From the NCBI RefSeq assembly GCF_003369915.1, contig NC_046677.1, forward strand, positions 20,478,913 through 20,542,912: DNA of 64,000 nt, in the 5' to 3' direction. Position 1 is the stretch's first letter. The number at the start of each line of letters is the position of its first letter. The notes under the pieces are model-generated. The model was not told the origin of the DNA, ran no database searches, and saw only the letters and a program-made list of their open reading frames with translations. Below, in pieces: positions 44,038 through 55,079 of the stretch. A program made the translations under genes and the position numbers. Origin of the DNA: Drosophila miranda (taxonomy: Eukaryota; Arthropoda; Insecta; Diptera; Drosophilidae).

Positions 44038-45838
44038 TTAGTTTCGTGCAGTTACAATATAAATTATGCTAAACAATGACCAAATTACACATACCACTGA
44101 CGTTGGAGTTGCAGAATACGACGAGTTCTTGGCCAAGACGAGATCAAGGGCTCTGATTTCCAGTTCGGAGTCGGCACGAAGGTCTTCACCGGGGCTCGAA
44201 TTGCACGCTGGACTGTGGCACAGACGGCAACCGTCTTGGCGGCCACTTTGCAACAGACACTCGTAGTACATCTGAGGATTGGAGCGACAGCCCCGCACCA
44301 CCAGCTGCTTGTGTGTATCGTAGTATTCCAGACAGGCCTCCGCCTGTTCTGCCGGTTCGTTGGGCTGCAGTGGACATGGAATAGCATTGGATCCTCGTGA
44401 GATTTTCTCACAGTCCGCCTGATTCCCTGTGCACTGATGGCACCAGAGACGTTCCTCCGGAAAGGCTCCTTTGTTGCAGAAGCTGCCATTACAGCTCTTG
44501 CAGGCGGAGAGGTTCGAAGAAGTGCAGCTGAAATCCTCTCGCTGACATCCCCTTTCGGTGGTTCCATTGCTATGGGTTAGCACGAGACACTGTGCGCCCG
44601 GTTGGGCACATTCCTCTATGTATATGCCACCGGGTCGCTCCCAGTTGGCACAGGCCGCTCCCGCCTGATCCGAGCTGCAGCGATAGCATCGTGTAAAGTC
44701 GCGACTGTTGCAGCCTGACTCTGCGTCGCATTCATAGCAATTGAGGATTCCCGCCTCGGTGGGTGGGGCACCGCATCCCCTGCGTATATTCCAGTCGGAG
44801 TACTCGCAGGCGAAGCAGGAGGAGGCCTCGGCAGAGCCACACGTGCTGTTGGTTACCGCAGTGACATTGGTCCGGCACAGTGGCTGATCCACGGAGTTGC
44901 AGGTCAAGCAACGCTGCTGGGGAATACACCGGGCATTGCACTTGTCACCCGTTTGGCACTTGTCCAGCTCCTCTAGGAGTGGCGCCAAATCCGCTGGCAG
45001 TGTGGTGGAGCAGCCTCTCACTACGCGACTCAACTTTCGATAGCTGAAGCAGAACTTGTCGTCCTGCTCACCCAGCAGCACATCCTGCTGGCAATCCTCG
45101 TACAGACTCACATTGCAATTGGCGCTGTTCACCTGAAAGAGATCCATCTTGCAGCCACGTCCACTGCTGGAATCACAGGTGACACAGGTCTGTGTCCAGG
45201 CTCCCTGCTCATCATTGCAGCCGTTGTACTCGCACAGCTTTGCGGCACTCGAGACGGTGTGATTTCCCTCCGAGACACAGCCGCGATAGGCCTCGGTGGC
45301 ATTTAGTACCTCGGTGTAGCACTGATCCTCCTCGTGATGGTAGCGGCATGGCTTTGGTTTGGCCCCAGGTGCCACCACGCAATCCGCCCCCGCACAATGA
45401 TGACATTTGAGACGCCCAGGAGGATAGACCCCAGCATTGCAAAGGTTCAGAGAGCAGCTCTTAGAATATGTTGCACCAGTAGTGGGGGTATCTGCACCAC
45501 ACCCACGGTACGTGATGGAATCGACTGCAAGAGGCGGCCAAATCAGTTGAAGGTCAATGTCTGGCAGGCGGTGGACTCACCAATGGACATGGCACAGGAC
45601 AGCTGGTTGGTGCAGTCCTGGTAGGGCAAGACCCCGACCTCACCCAGGGTCTGGGCGCACTCGGGCAGGGCAATCGAGTCGCAATGGTAGCAGACAATGG
45701 CCCGAACAGAGTGCAGCGAGCCTATTGTTAGAACCGACATGTCATCGTACTATTGGAAACCAATTAAAGCCTGTGAACGGACTTACATGACAGCAGCAGC
45801 AGCAGCAGGAGGAGAGGTGGTTTATTCAGACGAACCAT
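44038..45838 (-). CDS. Secreted multi-module Ly6/three-finger (DUF753-like) protein A
   Basis: Minus-strand exons 45787-45838, 45581-45721 and 44038-45524 give 559 residues. Residues 1-24 (MVRLNKPPLLLLLLL...) are a signal peptide encoded partly by a CTG run. Mature sequence begins IVCYHCDS and contains about six cysteine-rich modules, each with a CYxC-type opening and an RGC motif (YRGCGA, YRGCVS, VRGCST, RRGCGA, ERGCQR, VRGCRS), plus C-x-N ends as in three-finger folds. Several N-glycosylation sequons are present. The C-terminus (TSVVCVIWSLFSIIYIV) is a hydrophobic tail suited to GPI attachment. Function is unknown; Ly6-like fly proteins act in septate junctions, sleep or sperm. A decayed duplicate of its 5' end lies at 50.56-51.2 kb. 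Confidence 0.85.
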
Positions 45839-46624
45839 TCTAGAAACGGACCTGCATGATAATGCATTGGCTTTGTTTGCACATTGAAAATTATAATCTG
45901 TGAGTATTTTATGACTTATCAATTTGTAGAGTAATGAAATGATTGTACCATAAGTTAAAATGATAAGGATAAGCCATAGAAGTAGACATGGGCAATACTG
46001 GTAGAGAGCTTTTCAGACAAAGAACAGTCAAAGTGCCAAAAGAATGGGACAGAACAAGCAGATTGTTCTGCCATATGCATACTGAAATATTCCATAACTC
46101 CGTGACCCCATTATCGGTGTAACCCAGATTGCCATCGCAAGGTTCACATCATCAATAATTCAACTATTTTCAGATCAGTAGAGCAGTTCTGATAGCGGCC
46201 TCGCAGATATGAGATGAGCACTAATATTCAGGAGGGGGATATTCAAACTTTGAAATTCGGGAATTAGATAATTCAACGCCATAATCGATAAGCGATTGCA
46301 GTTGGTCGAGATGCCAGCTCGACTTATTCTCCAATTTATTTTATTGTTTAATTTTAAACTTTTAAACAATTACAAACAAACCAATTACCTGTACATTGTC
46401 TCTTCTCTGGATTCTGTAATTAAATTAAACAATTTATTTTGCAACTACAATAATCAGATCAACTGTTAGAGACCGATAAACATATCGATATGCAAGACTC
46501 GCTTGCAGCGCTGCCAGCTGTTCATTATTTCCGGCTGCCATTTTCACAAAAATTAATTCGAAGAACCAAAAGAAATCTAATAAATTCAGAGGCATCCTGA
46601 AAGCGATCAGATAAGTCCAACAAA
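45839..46624. other. Divergent promoter region of Ly6-type gene A and SoYb
   Basis: No gene is seen. 45839-46163 is the part copied at 50.9-51.2 kb. Near SoYb, a DRE-like CATATCGATATG at 46480-46491 and a CAGCTG E-box at 46517-46522 are present. Confidence 0.6.
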
Positions 46625-49600
46625 ATGTCAAAATTATTTAACCAAGGGGATATTATCCAACCGCTTGTAGGCCCGAACTGCTCTGATTATGTTGTGGCCC
46701 ATGCAACCGCGAAAGTGACGCCGTTTCGCACATTCGCAGAAGTTTCACTTTTGCCGGAAATTTTGGAAAGGATGCGAAAACTGGGCTTGAACCGTCTGCA
46801 GCGGCTGCAGAGCTATGCCTGGCCGCATCTTCTCAAGGGCCCGGGTCACGGTGTCCTCATTGTGAGTGCCCCACGCAGCGGCCGCACGATGGGATATGTG
46901 CCGCCCGTTTGCCACGTTGTCAACTCGATCCTGGCCGCGAATCGGCGCCGGAGAGAAGTGGCGGTTGATTTACTGGATATCTCGCACGGAATGGGACCCA
47001 TTGCCCTGATTCTAGTGCCAGACTTAAACCGACTGGCGCAGGTGGCCGCCTTATGCAGTGCGCTAATGCCAAAGAAAGAGACCGTGGATGACGTGGGGAT
47101 CATTGTGACGAGAGTGTTGACCGTTCCCATGGAGTGCACTCCCGATTTCATGGGTGCGTGGCTCAACGAAATAGGCGTGTTGGTGGCCACCCCAGCCCGA
47201 TTTGCCAAAGCGTGCAAGCAAGGAGCGGGCCTGCTAAAGCTTAATCAGCTGCAGGTAGTGGTCTTCGATGACGTGGACTTAATGCAGAAAGAGGAACTGA
47301 AGCTGGCCCAGCAGTACATTCCAAGCATGACCAATAGCAATGGCACCCATCATCATCCCTGTCCGCAGGTGGTGATGGTTTCCCAACATTACACTCCAGC
47401 CCTGTTGGCCCAGGTGCGCCGGTACAATCAACATCCCTGCCTGATCTTTGGCGATATTCTGGAAGCTGCTCTTTATGGCGGGATGCGATTGTTAGTGAAT
47501 ATGGTCGCGGCGGTGGACAAGGTCACTGCGGTGGTGAAACTGCTTCGTCAACGTCCGCCGGCGGAATATCGCACCATCATCTTCTGCGCTGGCGATAAGG
47601 AGATGGCCCTGCTGGTCGGATCCTTAGAGTATTTCGAGTACGACTGTCTGGCCTACTACCAGACCGTGGATCTGTCGTATCTCGATAAGGTAAGCAGCTG
47701 GACGTGTGACACCCGTGGCGTGATCTTTGTCTGCACCGACTACTGTCCCGAGCTGAGAATACGCAATGCGCACACCATAATCCACTACAACATGAGTGCG
47801 TCATGGGGCAAATTCAAGAATCGCTACTTGTTCCTGTCCGACAACGTGCCCAATGTACTGACGCATCCCAAGGCATTGTCCCCACCAGCAACCGCAACCG
47901 ATGGAAGGATCCTGGATTCGCTTGTCCTCTTGGAAGAAGGGAACGCCAAAGAGCTGCCCAAACTGGTCGATCTTATGCAGCTCCACCAGAAGTTGGACCC
48001 CAATATTGTGGCGATGGCTGTTCGCATCCGCAAGGAGATGAACGCAATGAAAACCATTGTGAAGCCGATTTGCAGAGAGATCTTGGGTCACGGTGATTGC
48101 TGGGATACTATGTGCCGTGATCGTCATTATCTGCACGAAGCAGATCGCCGTTCATCTGCGGTACCCTGTTCGGGGGACATCAAGGTCCACGTGCTGCGCG
48201 TCTACTCCCCCGGACACTACTGTGTGATCGTCTACGAGCACATTCCCCCGGGGGGTAAATGGCACGATTTACACCCCGCCTGGAATTTTCCGGTCCTGAT
48301 GAACTTGAGGCTCACCGAGGAGAGGGTGGAGCCACCACCACGCTACTGGCCACCGCTACACCAAGCCGTGTGTCTGTGGAAGACTTCGAAAGGGTCTGGC
48401 TATACCTATGAGCGTGTCCGGGTGCTCAGCGTGCCGCTCATTGAGAATGTGAATCTGGTCCAGTCGAACCTCATGGTGCTGGTCCAGGCTATGGACAATA
48501 GCACTCGCCGTTTCGAGACCAACTGCATGTCGCTCCATGTCTGCCCCGATGAGTACGTTAGTGCGCCGCCATTGTGCATGGACCTGCGCCTCCTGGGAAT
48601 GGTTAACCACATGGGTGAGCGCCATTGGGCTGACAGAGATGCTCAGACGGTTCAAGACTGGCTGAACACGGCGCCCGTTGACCACTTCGTCCAGGCCAAA
48701 GTGGCATTTTCCACTTCGCACACGATCTTCGCCACATGCATGGTGTCCATGATCTACCTTAAGACGCTGAAGGTTTTTAATCTCCACTTGAACCTACAAA
48801 GAGCACAGGTCGAGGCAAAGATGAGCAAGCGATGTGATCGGACCAAAGAGAAGATTTTGAAATTCTTCGAGGAGCACATCAAGCTGGACGCACCGCCGAT
48901 CCCACAAGATCCACCAGAACTGGAAAAGGAACCGAACTCATGTGAAGAAGCACGTGTGGTGGCAAATGGGCACAAAGAGCACATCGGCGAGGACATGGAC
49001 AAGAGCCCACCCTCAAAGCAGGACACTTCCAAGATGTCAGATATAGTGGACCATGAGCTTAAGACGGGCCGGGAGAACCGTGTACGCCAGGAGCGTAGCC
49101 AGGAAGAAACAGATTCCGCGGAAGAAACCGATTCCGAGTTGGAACCTAAGCAGAGCCCTGTCATGCCTGTTGGCCAGGACCAGCCTGGAGAATCGGAAGC
49201 TTCGGATATTAAGAAGGTACCAATAGCCGATTTCTATGACTGCTTAAGAAGATGCGCCGCGCTAGACCGCCTCGAGGAAATGGAAGCAGTCACGAGCAAG
49301 GCGGCGCCGTGCGTTATCGCTGCCGAGCCCAAGGAGGAGAAGCCGAAACAAGAAAAAAGCCAAAAATTAAAGTTAGAGACAGTTTCTGCCAGGGCTGGCT
49401 TTACAGCAAGTAATGCTGCTCGTCTTTTGCGGCGCGCAAAGTGTCCCGATGTTAAATACTACCAGACCCTCGGCGCCCTCCATCTACAGGTGGCCCTGGT
49501 AGATGAGAAAATGTCCTACCGGACACGACTGATAGAAAGCACTGGTGTTTTCTTCCAAGCTACTCCTATAGGCGAATACGGATCAGAAAGCTGCGAGTTC

Positions 49601-49933
49601 TTTGTAAACACAGGCATGATCTTCAAGGGCGTACAACATGCCATGACAGGGCGCACTGTTTACATTGAGCTTCAAAAGATGGACCCAGGCTACTACCCCA
49701 CCCCATTCGTCCTCTCAAAGTTCTTTCAACTGAACTACGACAAGATGAATGTCGAGGAGAAATGGCATCAGCGACAGCGAACCAATCTCGGACAGTTGAT
49801 GCGTGATTATGGATTGGGGATGGTTCAAAAGAGCACAGCTAAAGAGGAATGTAGCGAGCCAACCGAGTCCGAGTCAGAATCCGAGGATGGGGTGGAGCGA
49901 CCGGAAGACTACAGAAAGATCGACATGAATTAG
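46625..49933 (+). CDS. SoYb: Yb-family TDRD12-like helicase/Tudor protein of the piRNA pathway
   Basis: A single 1102-codon exon. A DEAD-box-like helicase occupies about residues 45-400 but with altered motifs: SAPRSGRT (residues 81-88) in place of AxTGSGKT, TPAR at 189-192 and FDDVD at 214-218 in place of DEAD. A CCCH finger follows at 483-501 (C-x8-C-x4-C-x3-H), then an extended Tudor domain (KVHVLRVYSPGHYCVIVYEH). A charged low-complexity linker (about 745-930) leads to a CS/p23-like domain (YYQTLGALHLQVALVDEKMS ... TGRTVYIELQKMD). This order is that of TDRD12 and the fly Yb paralogues. Sister of Yb is the 2L member, so it is the best match. These proteins act in cytoplasmic piRNA biogenesis and transposon silencing. 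Confidence 0.88.
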   Translation: MSKLFNQGDIIQPLVGPNCSDYVVAHATAKVTPFRTFAEVSLLPEILERMRKLGLNRLQRLQSYAWPHLLKGPGHGVLIVSAPRSGRTMGYVPPVCHVVNSILAANRRRREVAVDLLDISHGMGPIALILVPDLNRLAQVAALCSALMPKKETVDDVGIIVTRVLTVPMECTPDFMGAWLNEIGVLVATPARFAKACKQGAGLLKLNQLQVVVFDDVDLMQKEELKLAQQYIPSMTNSNGTHHHPCPQVVMVSQHYTPALLAQVRRYNQHPCLIFGDILEAALYGGMRLLVNMVAAVDKVTAVVKLLRQRPPAEYRTIIFCAGDKEMALLVGSLEYFEYDCLAYYQTVDLSYLDKVSSWTCDTRGVIFVCTDYCPELRIRNAHTIIHYNMSASWGKFKNRYLFLSDNVPNVLTHPKALSPPATATDGRILDSLVLLEEGNAKELPKLVDLMQLHQKLDPNIVAMAVRIRKEMNAMKTIVKPICREILGHGDCWDTMCRDRHYLHEADRRSSAVPCSGDIKVHVLRVYSPGHYCVIVYEHIPPGGKWHDLHPAWNFPVLMNLRLTEERVEPPPRYWPPLHQAVCLWKTSKGSGYTYERVRVLSVPLIENVNLVQSNLMVLVQAMDNSTRRFETNCMSLHVCPDEYVSAPPLCMDLRLLGMVNHMGERHWADRDAQTVQDWLNTAPVDHFVQAKVAFSTSHTIFATCMVSMIYLKTLKVFNLHLNLQRAQVEAKMSKRCDRTKEKILKFFEEHIKLDAPPIPQDPPELEKEPNSCEEARVVANGHKEHIGEDMDKSPPSKQDTSKMSDIVDHELKTGRENRVRQERSQEETDSAEETDSELEPKQSPVMPVGQDQPGESEASDIKKVPIADFYDCLRRCAALDRLEEMEAVTSKAAPCVIAAEPKEEKPKQEKSQKLKLETVSARAGFTASNAARLLRRAKCPDVKYYQTLGALHLQVALVDEKMSYRTRLIESTGVFFQATPIGEYGSESCEFFVNTGMIFKGVQHAMTGRTVYIELQKMDPGYYPTPFVLSKFFQLNYDKMNVEEKWHQRQRTNLGQLMRDYGLGMVQKSTAKEECSEPTESESESEDGVERPEDYRKIDMN

Positions 49934-50561
49934 TATTTAAGAAACCTTTCTTTCATAATATTTGTATGGTGTTCTCTATAATTGGAGAACTAATTAACTA
50001 TTGATCGTAGAGATCGTATGAAAGATATTGGGATTCCCAATCAGACTATATGGAAGAAACAGAAATTTTGTAAAATTTATTTACCATTGATAACAATATA
50101 TTACTTAACACTTGAGACACGCAAAACACATATATAAAACTCTTTAATGAATCTCTTGGTTACACAAATCCTCTCTGAACTCCTGTGTGTATGTACATAT
50201 ACTATTAGCTTGCTATCTGTTTTGTCCATACTTTACAAATCAATTAGAAATGTATCTTCGTAGAACTACAGACAGTACAGATCATATGTGTGTGCGCTGA
50301 CTTTCGAACATTTTGATGATAAAATTGGAGTGGGACTACAAAGATATAGACTGTAGAAGCCAGAACAGACTTACAAACCAGAGGTAGCTAAAACTTAGAG
50401 TTAACATGAGCGAACATACTCGTACCATTGCTAAGACCATGGTTATAATATTTGTGTTATATTAATAATTATTGTTGAGATATTATGGGTGATATTACGA
50501 GTATTTGGGCAAGAGAGAGACAGAGAGAGCGCGAAAGAGTACTTGTCTTGGAGTAGGTGAC
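49934..50561. other. Spacer downstream of SoYb
   Basis: SoYb 3' UTR and AT-rich sequence; nothing gene-like was seen. A GAGAGAGACAGAGAGAG purine tract lies at about 50510-50530, just before the duplicated segment begins. Confidence 0.6.
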
Positions 50562-51200
50562 CCCATTGGAGGGGGTATCCGCACCAAACCCACTATTGGT
50601 GATTGAATTGATTGCAAGAGGCGGTTGAAGAGTTGAAGGTCAATGCCTGGGAGGCAGTGGACTCACCAATGGACATGGCACACGACAGCTGGTTGGTGCA
50701 GTCCTCGTAGGGCAAGACCCCGACCTCACCCAGGGTCTGGGCGCACTCGGGCAGGGCAATCGAGTCGCAATGGTAGCAGACAATGGCCGACATGTCATCG
50801 TATTCTTGGAAACCAAATAAGGCCTGAGAACGGACGTACAATGCAACAGCAGGAGGAGAGGTGGTTTATTCAGACGAACCATTCTAGAAACGGACCTGCA
50901 TGATAATGCATTGGCTTTCTTTGCACATTGATATTTATAAACTACGAATATTTTACGACTTATCAATTTGCAGAATAATGAAATGATAGTACTATTAGTT
51001 AAAGTGAAAAGGATAAGCCATGGGCAATACTCGTAGAGAGATTTTTAGTGAATCCCCAACTGCCAAAAGAATAGGACAGAACAAAGCACATTTGTCTGCC
51101 ATTTGCATAATGACATGTTCCATAATGTGGTCATATGCCTTGATCCCATTATCGGTGTAACCCATCTGCCCATCGAAAGGTTCACATCATCAATAATTCA
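50562..51200 (-). pseudogene. Decayed duplicate of the 5' end of Ly6-type gene A
   Basis: This segment aligns with 45466-46163, covering promoter, signal-peptide exon, second exon and the first bases of the third exon. The Cys-rich peptide AIVCYHCDSIALPECAQT is almost unchanged. It cannot make the same protein: the CTG run of the signal exon is shortened, the part of the second exon with its splice acceptor is deleted, the third-exon acceptor reads TTGCAA instead of TTGCAG, and the homology ends about 50 bases into the third exon. It lies on the far side of SoYb from its source, in the same orientation. Confidence 0.85.
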
Positions 51201-51671
51201 GTCGGTGGGTACGGTGGGGTACGGGTCCCGTTCCGCATTCATTGCAAGGATGTCGAGAGCGGCTCATAAGCGGGCACCCGCTTGGCACCCCCGCCCCCGT
51301 CCAATATCGATTTAAATTAGAGCTCGGATAATTGCGTGACAATCAAGGGATTCTAGTATATGTATGACCAGTATGACAAGGCAATTTAGTGGAAACCTCT
51401 CTCAGTAGACAGAAAAACAGCAACTGGACAGGAACGACAACGAACTCATCTAGGGCAGCACTTTGTTGGCTTTACTTTACCGATTGCATTGCCAGTGTTT
51501 GCAGAGCTCTCCAGAGCTGGCGGATAAAACGATATCGCTGAAGATACTCGTGCATAAACATCCAGATAAAGCTCCCTCCCGTGAGGTCAAGTGGGAGCTG
51601 TATTTCGCGGAAACTGTAATACCCCCTCAGAATCAGACGACCCGCGAAGCTACAACCGATCACTAGCCACC
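51201..51671. other. Promoter region of Ly6-type gene B
   Basis: Contains the ATATCGATTTAAATTAG block at about 51303-51350 that recurs upstream of gene C. Otherwise nothing gene-like is seen. Confidence 0.5.
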
Positions 51672-52826
51672 ATGCAGACGAAGCAACTTCTCCTCTGGAT
51701 CGCACTGACGGTCCTCTTGCATTGGGCCGAGGCTCAGGAGGATAATATCCATGAACTTAGCGTGAACGCAGCTACAGAACAGACGCCTGAAATGGAGGCA
51801 GGGACTACGTTGTCGGAACCAAAAGAACTGAAGTCATCTGAAATGCAGGAACAGAATGATAAAAACTCAACAGCAAGCGAAAGCGAAGATGACAAGCCAA
51901 AGGAATCTTCAATGGGTACAGCAGACATGCCTTCATCGGGGGAACATTTAGATCTGGGTCCACAATCAGAAGCGGATAAACAGCCGGAATCGTCCATGGG
52001 TTCTGCAGATATGCCATCATCAGGCGAACAGTTAGATCTGGGTCGCCAATCAGAAGCGGATAAGGAAGAGCCACCAGCTGAGAAACCGCCAATGGATACA
52101 GAGGACATTCCTACTAAAGAGGAAGAAAAAGATCCGGATGAACCTTCAAAGGGAACATTGGATATTCCTTTTGCAGGGGAACAAACAGAACCGCCAATGG
52201 GAGAACCAGAAATTCCTGCCCATCCGAAACCCGTAGAATCAGAGCACACAGGAACATCAACCGAAACTGAAAACACCGATAAGGATAAGCCAGCAACAGA
52301 AACGGAAGCACTTCCGCACCCTCCTGCTGAAGATTACCAAGACGATGCACCGCATGAGGAACCAACAGAGCCCGCTCCGGCAACCACCCAACCTACACCT
52401 GCGACCACTAAACCCCCCCCAACCTCAGCTCTACCCGTACCACTATTTCCATCAATAAGTTGCTTCAGCTGCAGCAACTGCAAGGAGAAGCCCAAGAATC
52501 GAACAAAGTGCGCATCGACTCCGGGAAAACGTAATGGGTGCCTAACTTTCGTCAAGAGTAAGTACCGCCTGGGAGTGTGATCGACGTGTCCACTAATATC
52601 TTCCACTGCTTTAGATGAGGAAAAGCTTGTGCTGCGTGGCTGCATCTCCGAACTGGCGGAGAGTGGCCACAACTACTGCAAATCGAATGCGAAAGGCTGT
52701 GAAATGTGCTACGAGAACGACTGTAATGCCAAGGAGGTGACGCTGTCGAATGCGGCAGCTGCTCCTCTGCTGGGCAGTGCCCTTATCTGGGGAATTTGTA
52801 TAGTCAGGTGTCTGGTGACGATGTAG
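51672..52826 (+). CDS. GPI-anchored Ly6-like protein B with acidic repeat stalk
   Basis: Exons 51672-52557 and 52615-52826 (57-nt intron, GTAAGT donor, TTTAG acceptor) give 365 residues. The chosen ATG follows CCACC and opens a signal peptide (MQTKQLLLWIALTVLLHWAEA); the frame is open upstream but lacks an ATG. Residues 22-280 are an acidic Pro/Ser/Thr/Glu stalk with a ~31-residue repeat (MGTADMPSSGEHLDLG, MGSADMPSSGEQLDLG, then MDTEDIP, GTLDIPFAGEQ). One cysteine module ends the protein: ISCFSCSNCKEKPKNRTKC ... LRGC ... CEMCYENDCN. A hydrophobic tail (LLGSALIWGICIVRCLV) suggests a GPI anchor. The cysteine module and gene layout match gene C, 0.9 kb downstream. Role unknown. Confidence 0.82.
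51957..52190 (+). repeat. Coding tandem repeat in the stalk of gene B
   Basis: About three to four diverged units of roughly 93 bases encode xMGTADMPSSGE-type peptides. All lengths keep the reading frame. Confidence 0.6.
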
Positions 52827-53715
52827 GAACCCCTCGACTCTGAGTCATCACCGTTTTAAAATTCCATTAAAATCGATAAATATGATAAGGGAGGAGAGAC
52901 ACGCCATGCACATTTAAATCAATTTTGTTCGTGAAAAGCTTGGTGGAGTATTTGATTCACTTCAAGCATTACCGGGTATACTTTTAGAAACAGTTTATTT
53001 CAAAAATTGTTAAGTAAATGATTAATAAATGTACATAATGCAGCAAAATGAGAAACATGAATGAAAAAAACGATTCGGAGAGTTTAAATAAAGTCAATCT
53101 TGTACTCATAAGTCCTTGTAGATTCTTAAATTTTATAAATAATAAAACAAATTAACTACTGCTCTGAAGATTGATTGAAATATCATGATTTCACAAATAC
53201 TTTCCGATCGATTCTTCGTTAAACTTACAGCTCCATAACATGGTGATCTTTTCCTAAGAGCTCTGTTCCTAAATGTAGCCAGATATCTTTTAAAGTTGGT
53301 TTTACATTAGTCTCCTTAGTTATATGTATATAAATAAATCGAGTGATGAGCCAGAAATCATTAATATTGGATAATCTCAGATCAATTCCTGCTAAAAAAT
53401 GAAAGAACGAGCTCCTAAAACCCATCACCCCGTGTCCTGGGTATCGTATAGTAGTGGCCATAATACAAATTTTCATTCCGACTTTTCTTTTTTGGTTTTT
53501 TATTTGTTCAATGTCCAGAGGGACTCAAAAGCTTGGCTCCTTAGCTGTTGTACCCCATATCGATTTAATTAGGAGTTCGTATAGTTGCTTTTCAATCGGG
53601 GGATAAGACCAGAAAATTTCAATTAGTTTTGTTTCAGTCGCGGTTGAAACATCAACATATAGGAAACAAAAACAGTATCAAACCGCGCTACGATTAAAGG
53701 ATATCACTGACCAGA
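52827..53715. other. Spacer between Ly6-type genes B and C
   Basis: AT-rich, no gene seen. Holds the conserved upstream block at 53557-53604 shared with gene B, and a TTTCAGTC initiator-like word near 53635. Confidence 0.5.
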
Positions 53716-54274
53716 ATGTGGCTGAATGATTTGTTTATCTGGATTACATTGATGGCCAGGCCAAGCGAAGGGATCTCAGTGGGATCTCATTTAAGGGATA
53801 GTGAAACTTATCCTGACCCCAGAAAACCAAACACTACTCTTGCAATACCCAACACATTGCCTATATCTTGCTTCGTTTGTGACCCCAAAGTTGATGAAAA
53901 CTGTTCCGTAAAGCTTACAAAACGAACAAATTGCTTTCCGAGAGATGGCAGGGAGAATTCCTGCATCATCGTTTACATGAGTAAGTGGGATGCTTTCAGG
54001 GTGGGCAACATAGCCAATGATATGACCTCATCTCTTAGGGGCCGAAAATATTACCAGCCGAGGCTGTGAATTCGAGTTGGTGGGTAATTCCGCGGAATAC
54101 TGCCACGGAAACATCTTTTGCTCAACGTGCTCCCAAACTGACTGTAATTCCATATACGTGCCTACAAAACCTTCATCTAAGCCAGGTGGTTATTCGAACT
54201 CTGCCCCCCCATTGATGGGCAGGGCCCTAATCATTTTGGCCATTTGTTTAATCAGTTCTTTGGTGAATGCTTAG
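53716..54274 (+). CDS. Small GPI-anchored Ly6-like protein C
   Basis: Exons 53716-53980 and 54039-54274 (58-nt intron) give 166 residues. The N-terminus (MWLNDLFIWITLMARPSEG) is a weak signal peptide. A short spacer leads to one cysteine module: ISCFVCDPKVDENCSVK ... SRGCEFEL ... CSTCSQTDCNS. A hydrophobic C-terminus (LMGRALIILAICLISSLV) looks like a GPI signal. Its intron sits at the same codon phase and same place (just before the RGC) as in gene B, so B and C are tandem duplicates, C lacking the long stalk. N-glycosylation sequons NTT and NIT are present. Role unknown. Confidence 0.78.
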
Positions 54275-55079
54275 GAACACTCTGAGTCATGGAAGTTACA
54301 AGTGTATTTGTGAGCAGAGTTTCAATTATCGCATTTTCATTCTCCTGATAGTATATCAGTATATTTATTGTTCTTGAATCTAATACATATTAAAAATTAG
54401 AATCAAAAATGCTTGATATAAAAATTTACCCGCGATTATTGATCCAAGTTTTAATAAAATGTATTTTTAAACGACCAGAGGTAAAAAGTTTTCTTGTAGA
54501 TCAAATTAAGTTCACATACATATATAGAAAATTATACAATATATGTATAAATATCCATCCTACGATAAGGTGTTCATTCGATAATCTTATCGTTGACTAC
54601 GGAAAAATTACGAAAGAGATTTAAGCTATATTTAAACTATATATTGCAATGAAAATCGCAGTTCTCATGGTTGTGCAGCTCTTCAAAATATACCGAACTG
54701 GGCACGGTTTATTTTCGATTGAAAACTAAAAAGAATTATTGGCCTGCATGTTCGAGTTCATAGAATGCAGAACCAAGCGATTTCTTAATCAATTGATAAG
54801 GCATGTTTTTATTTTATCTCAATATTTATTATTTCCACAGACAGACAGATAAGATGTACGATGTACAATTTCTGCAAGAAATCTTCAATGTACGACTATA
54901 ATACAGAAAACATTTCAAATAATTTGGTATAAGACTTTTATTTGTGATAAGACAAATATTCCTAACTATTATCATAATTGCCTTACTCATAGGCCAAGCG
55001 CCGTGCTTAGTTTCTATAGATACCATGTGGAAAACGAAAATAAAAACAATGCCAATGGTTTTCGGTTTTGTCATGGGGC
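54275..55079. other. Convergent spacer between Ly6-type genes C and D
   Basis: AT-rich; short open frames at 54409-54624 and nearby are unconvincing. It contains the 3' UTRs of C (+) and D (-). Confidence 0.5.
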
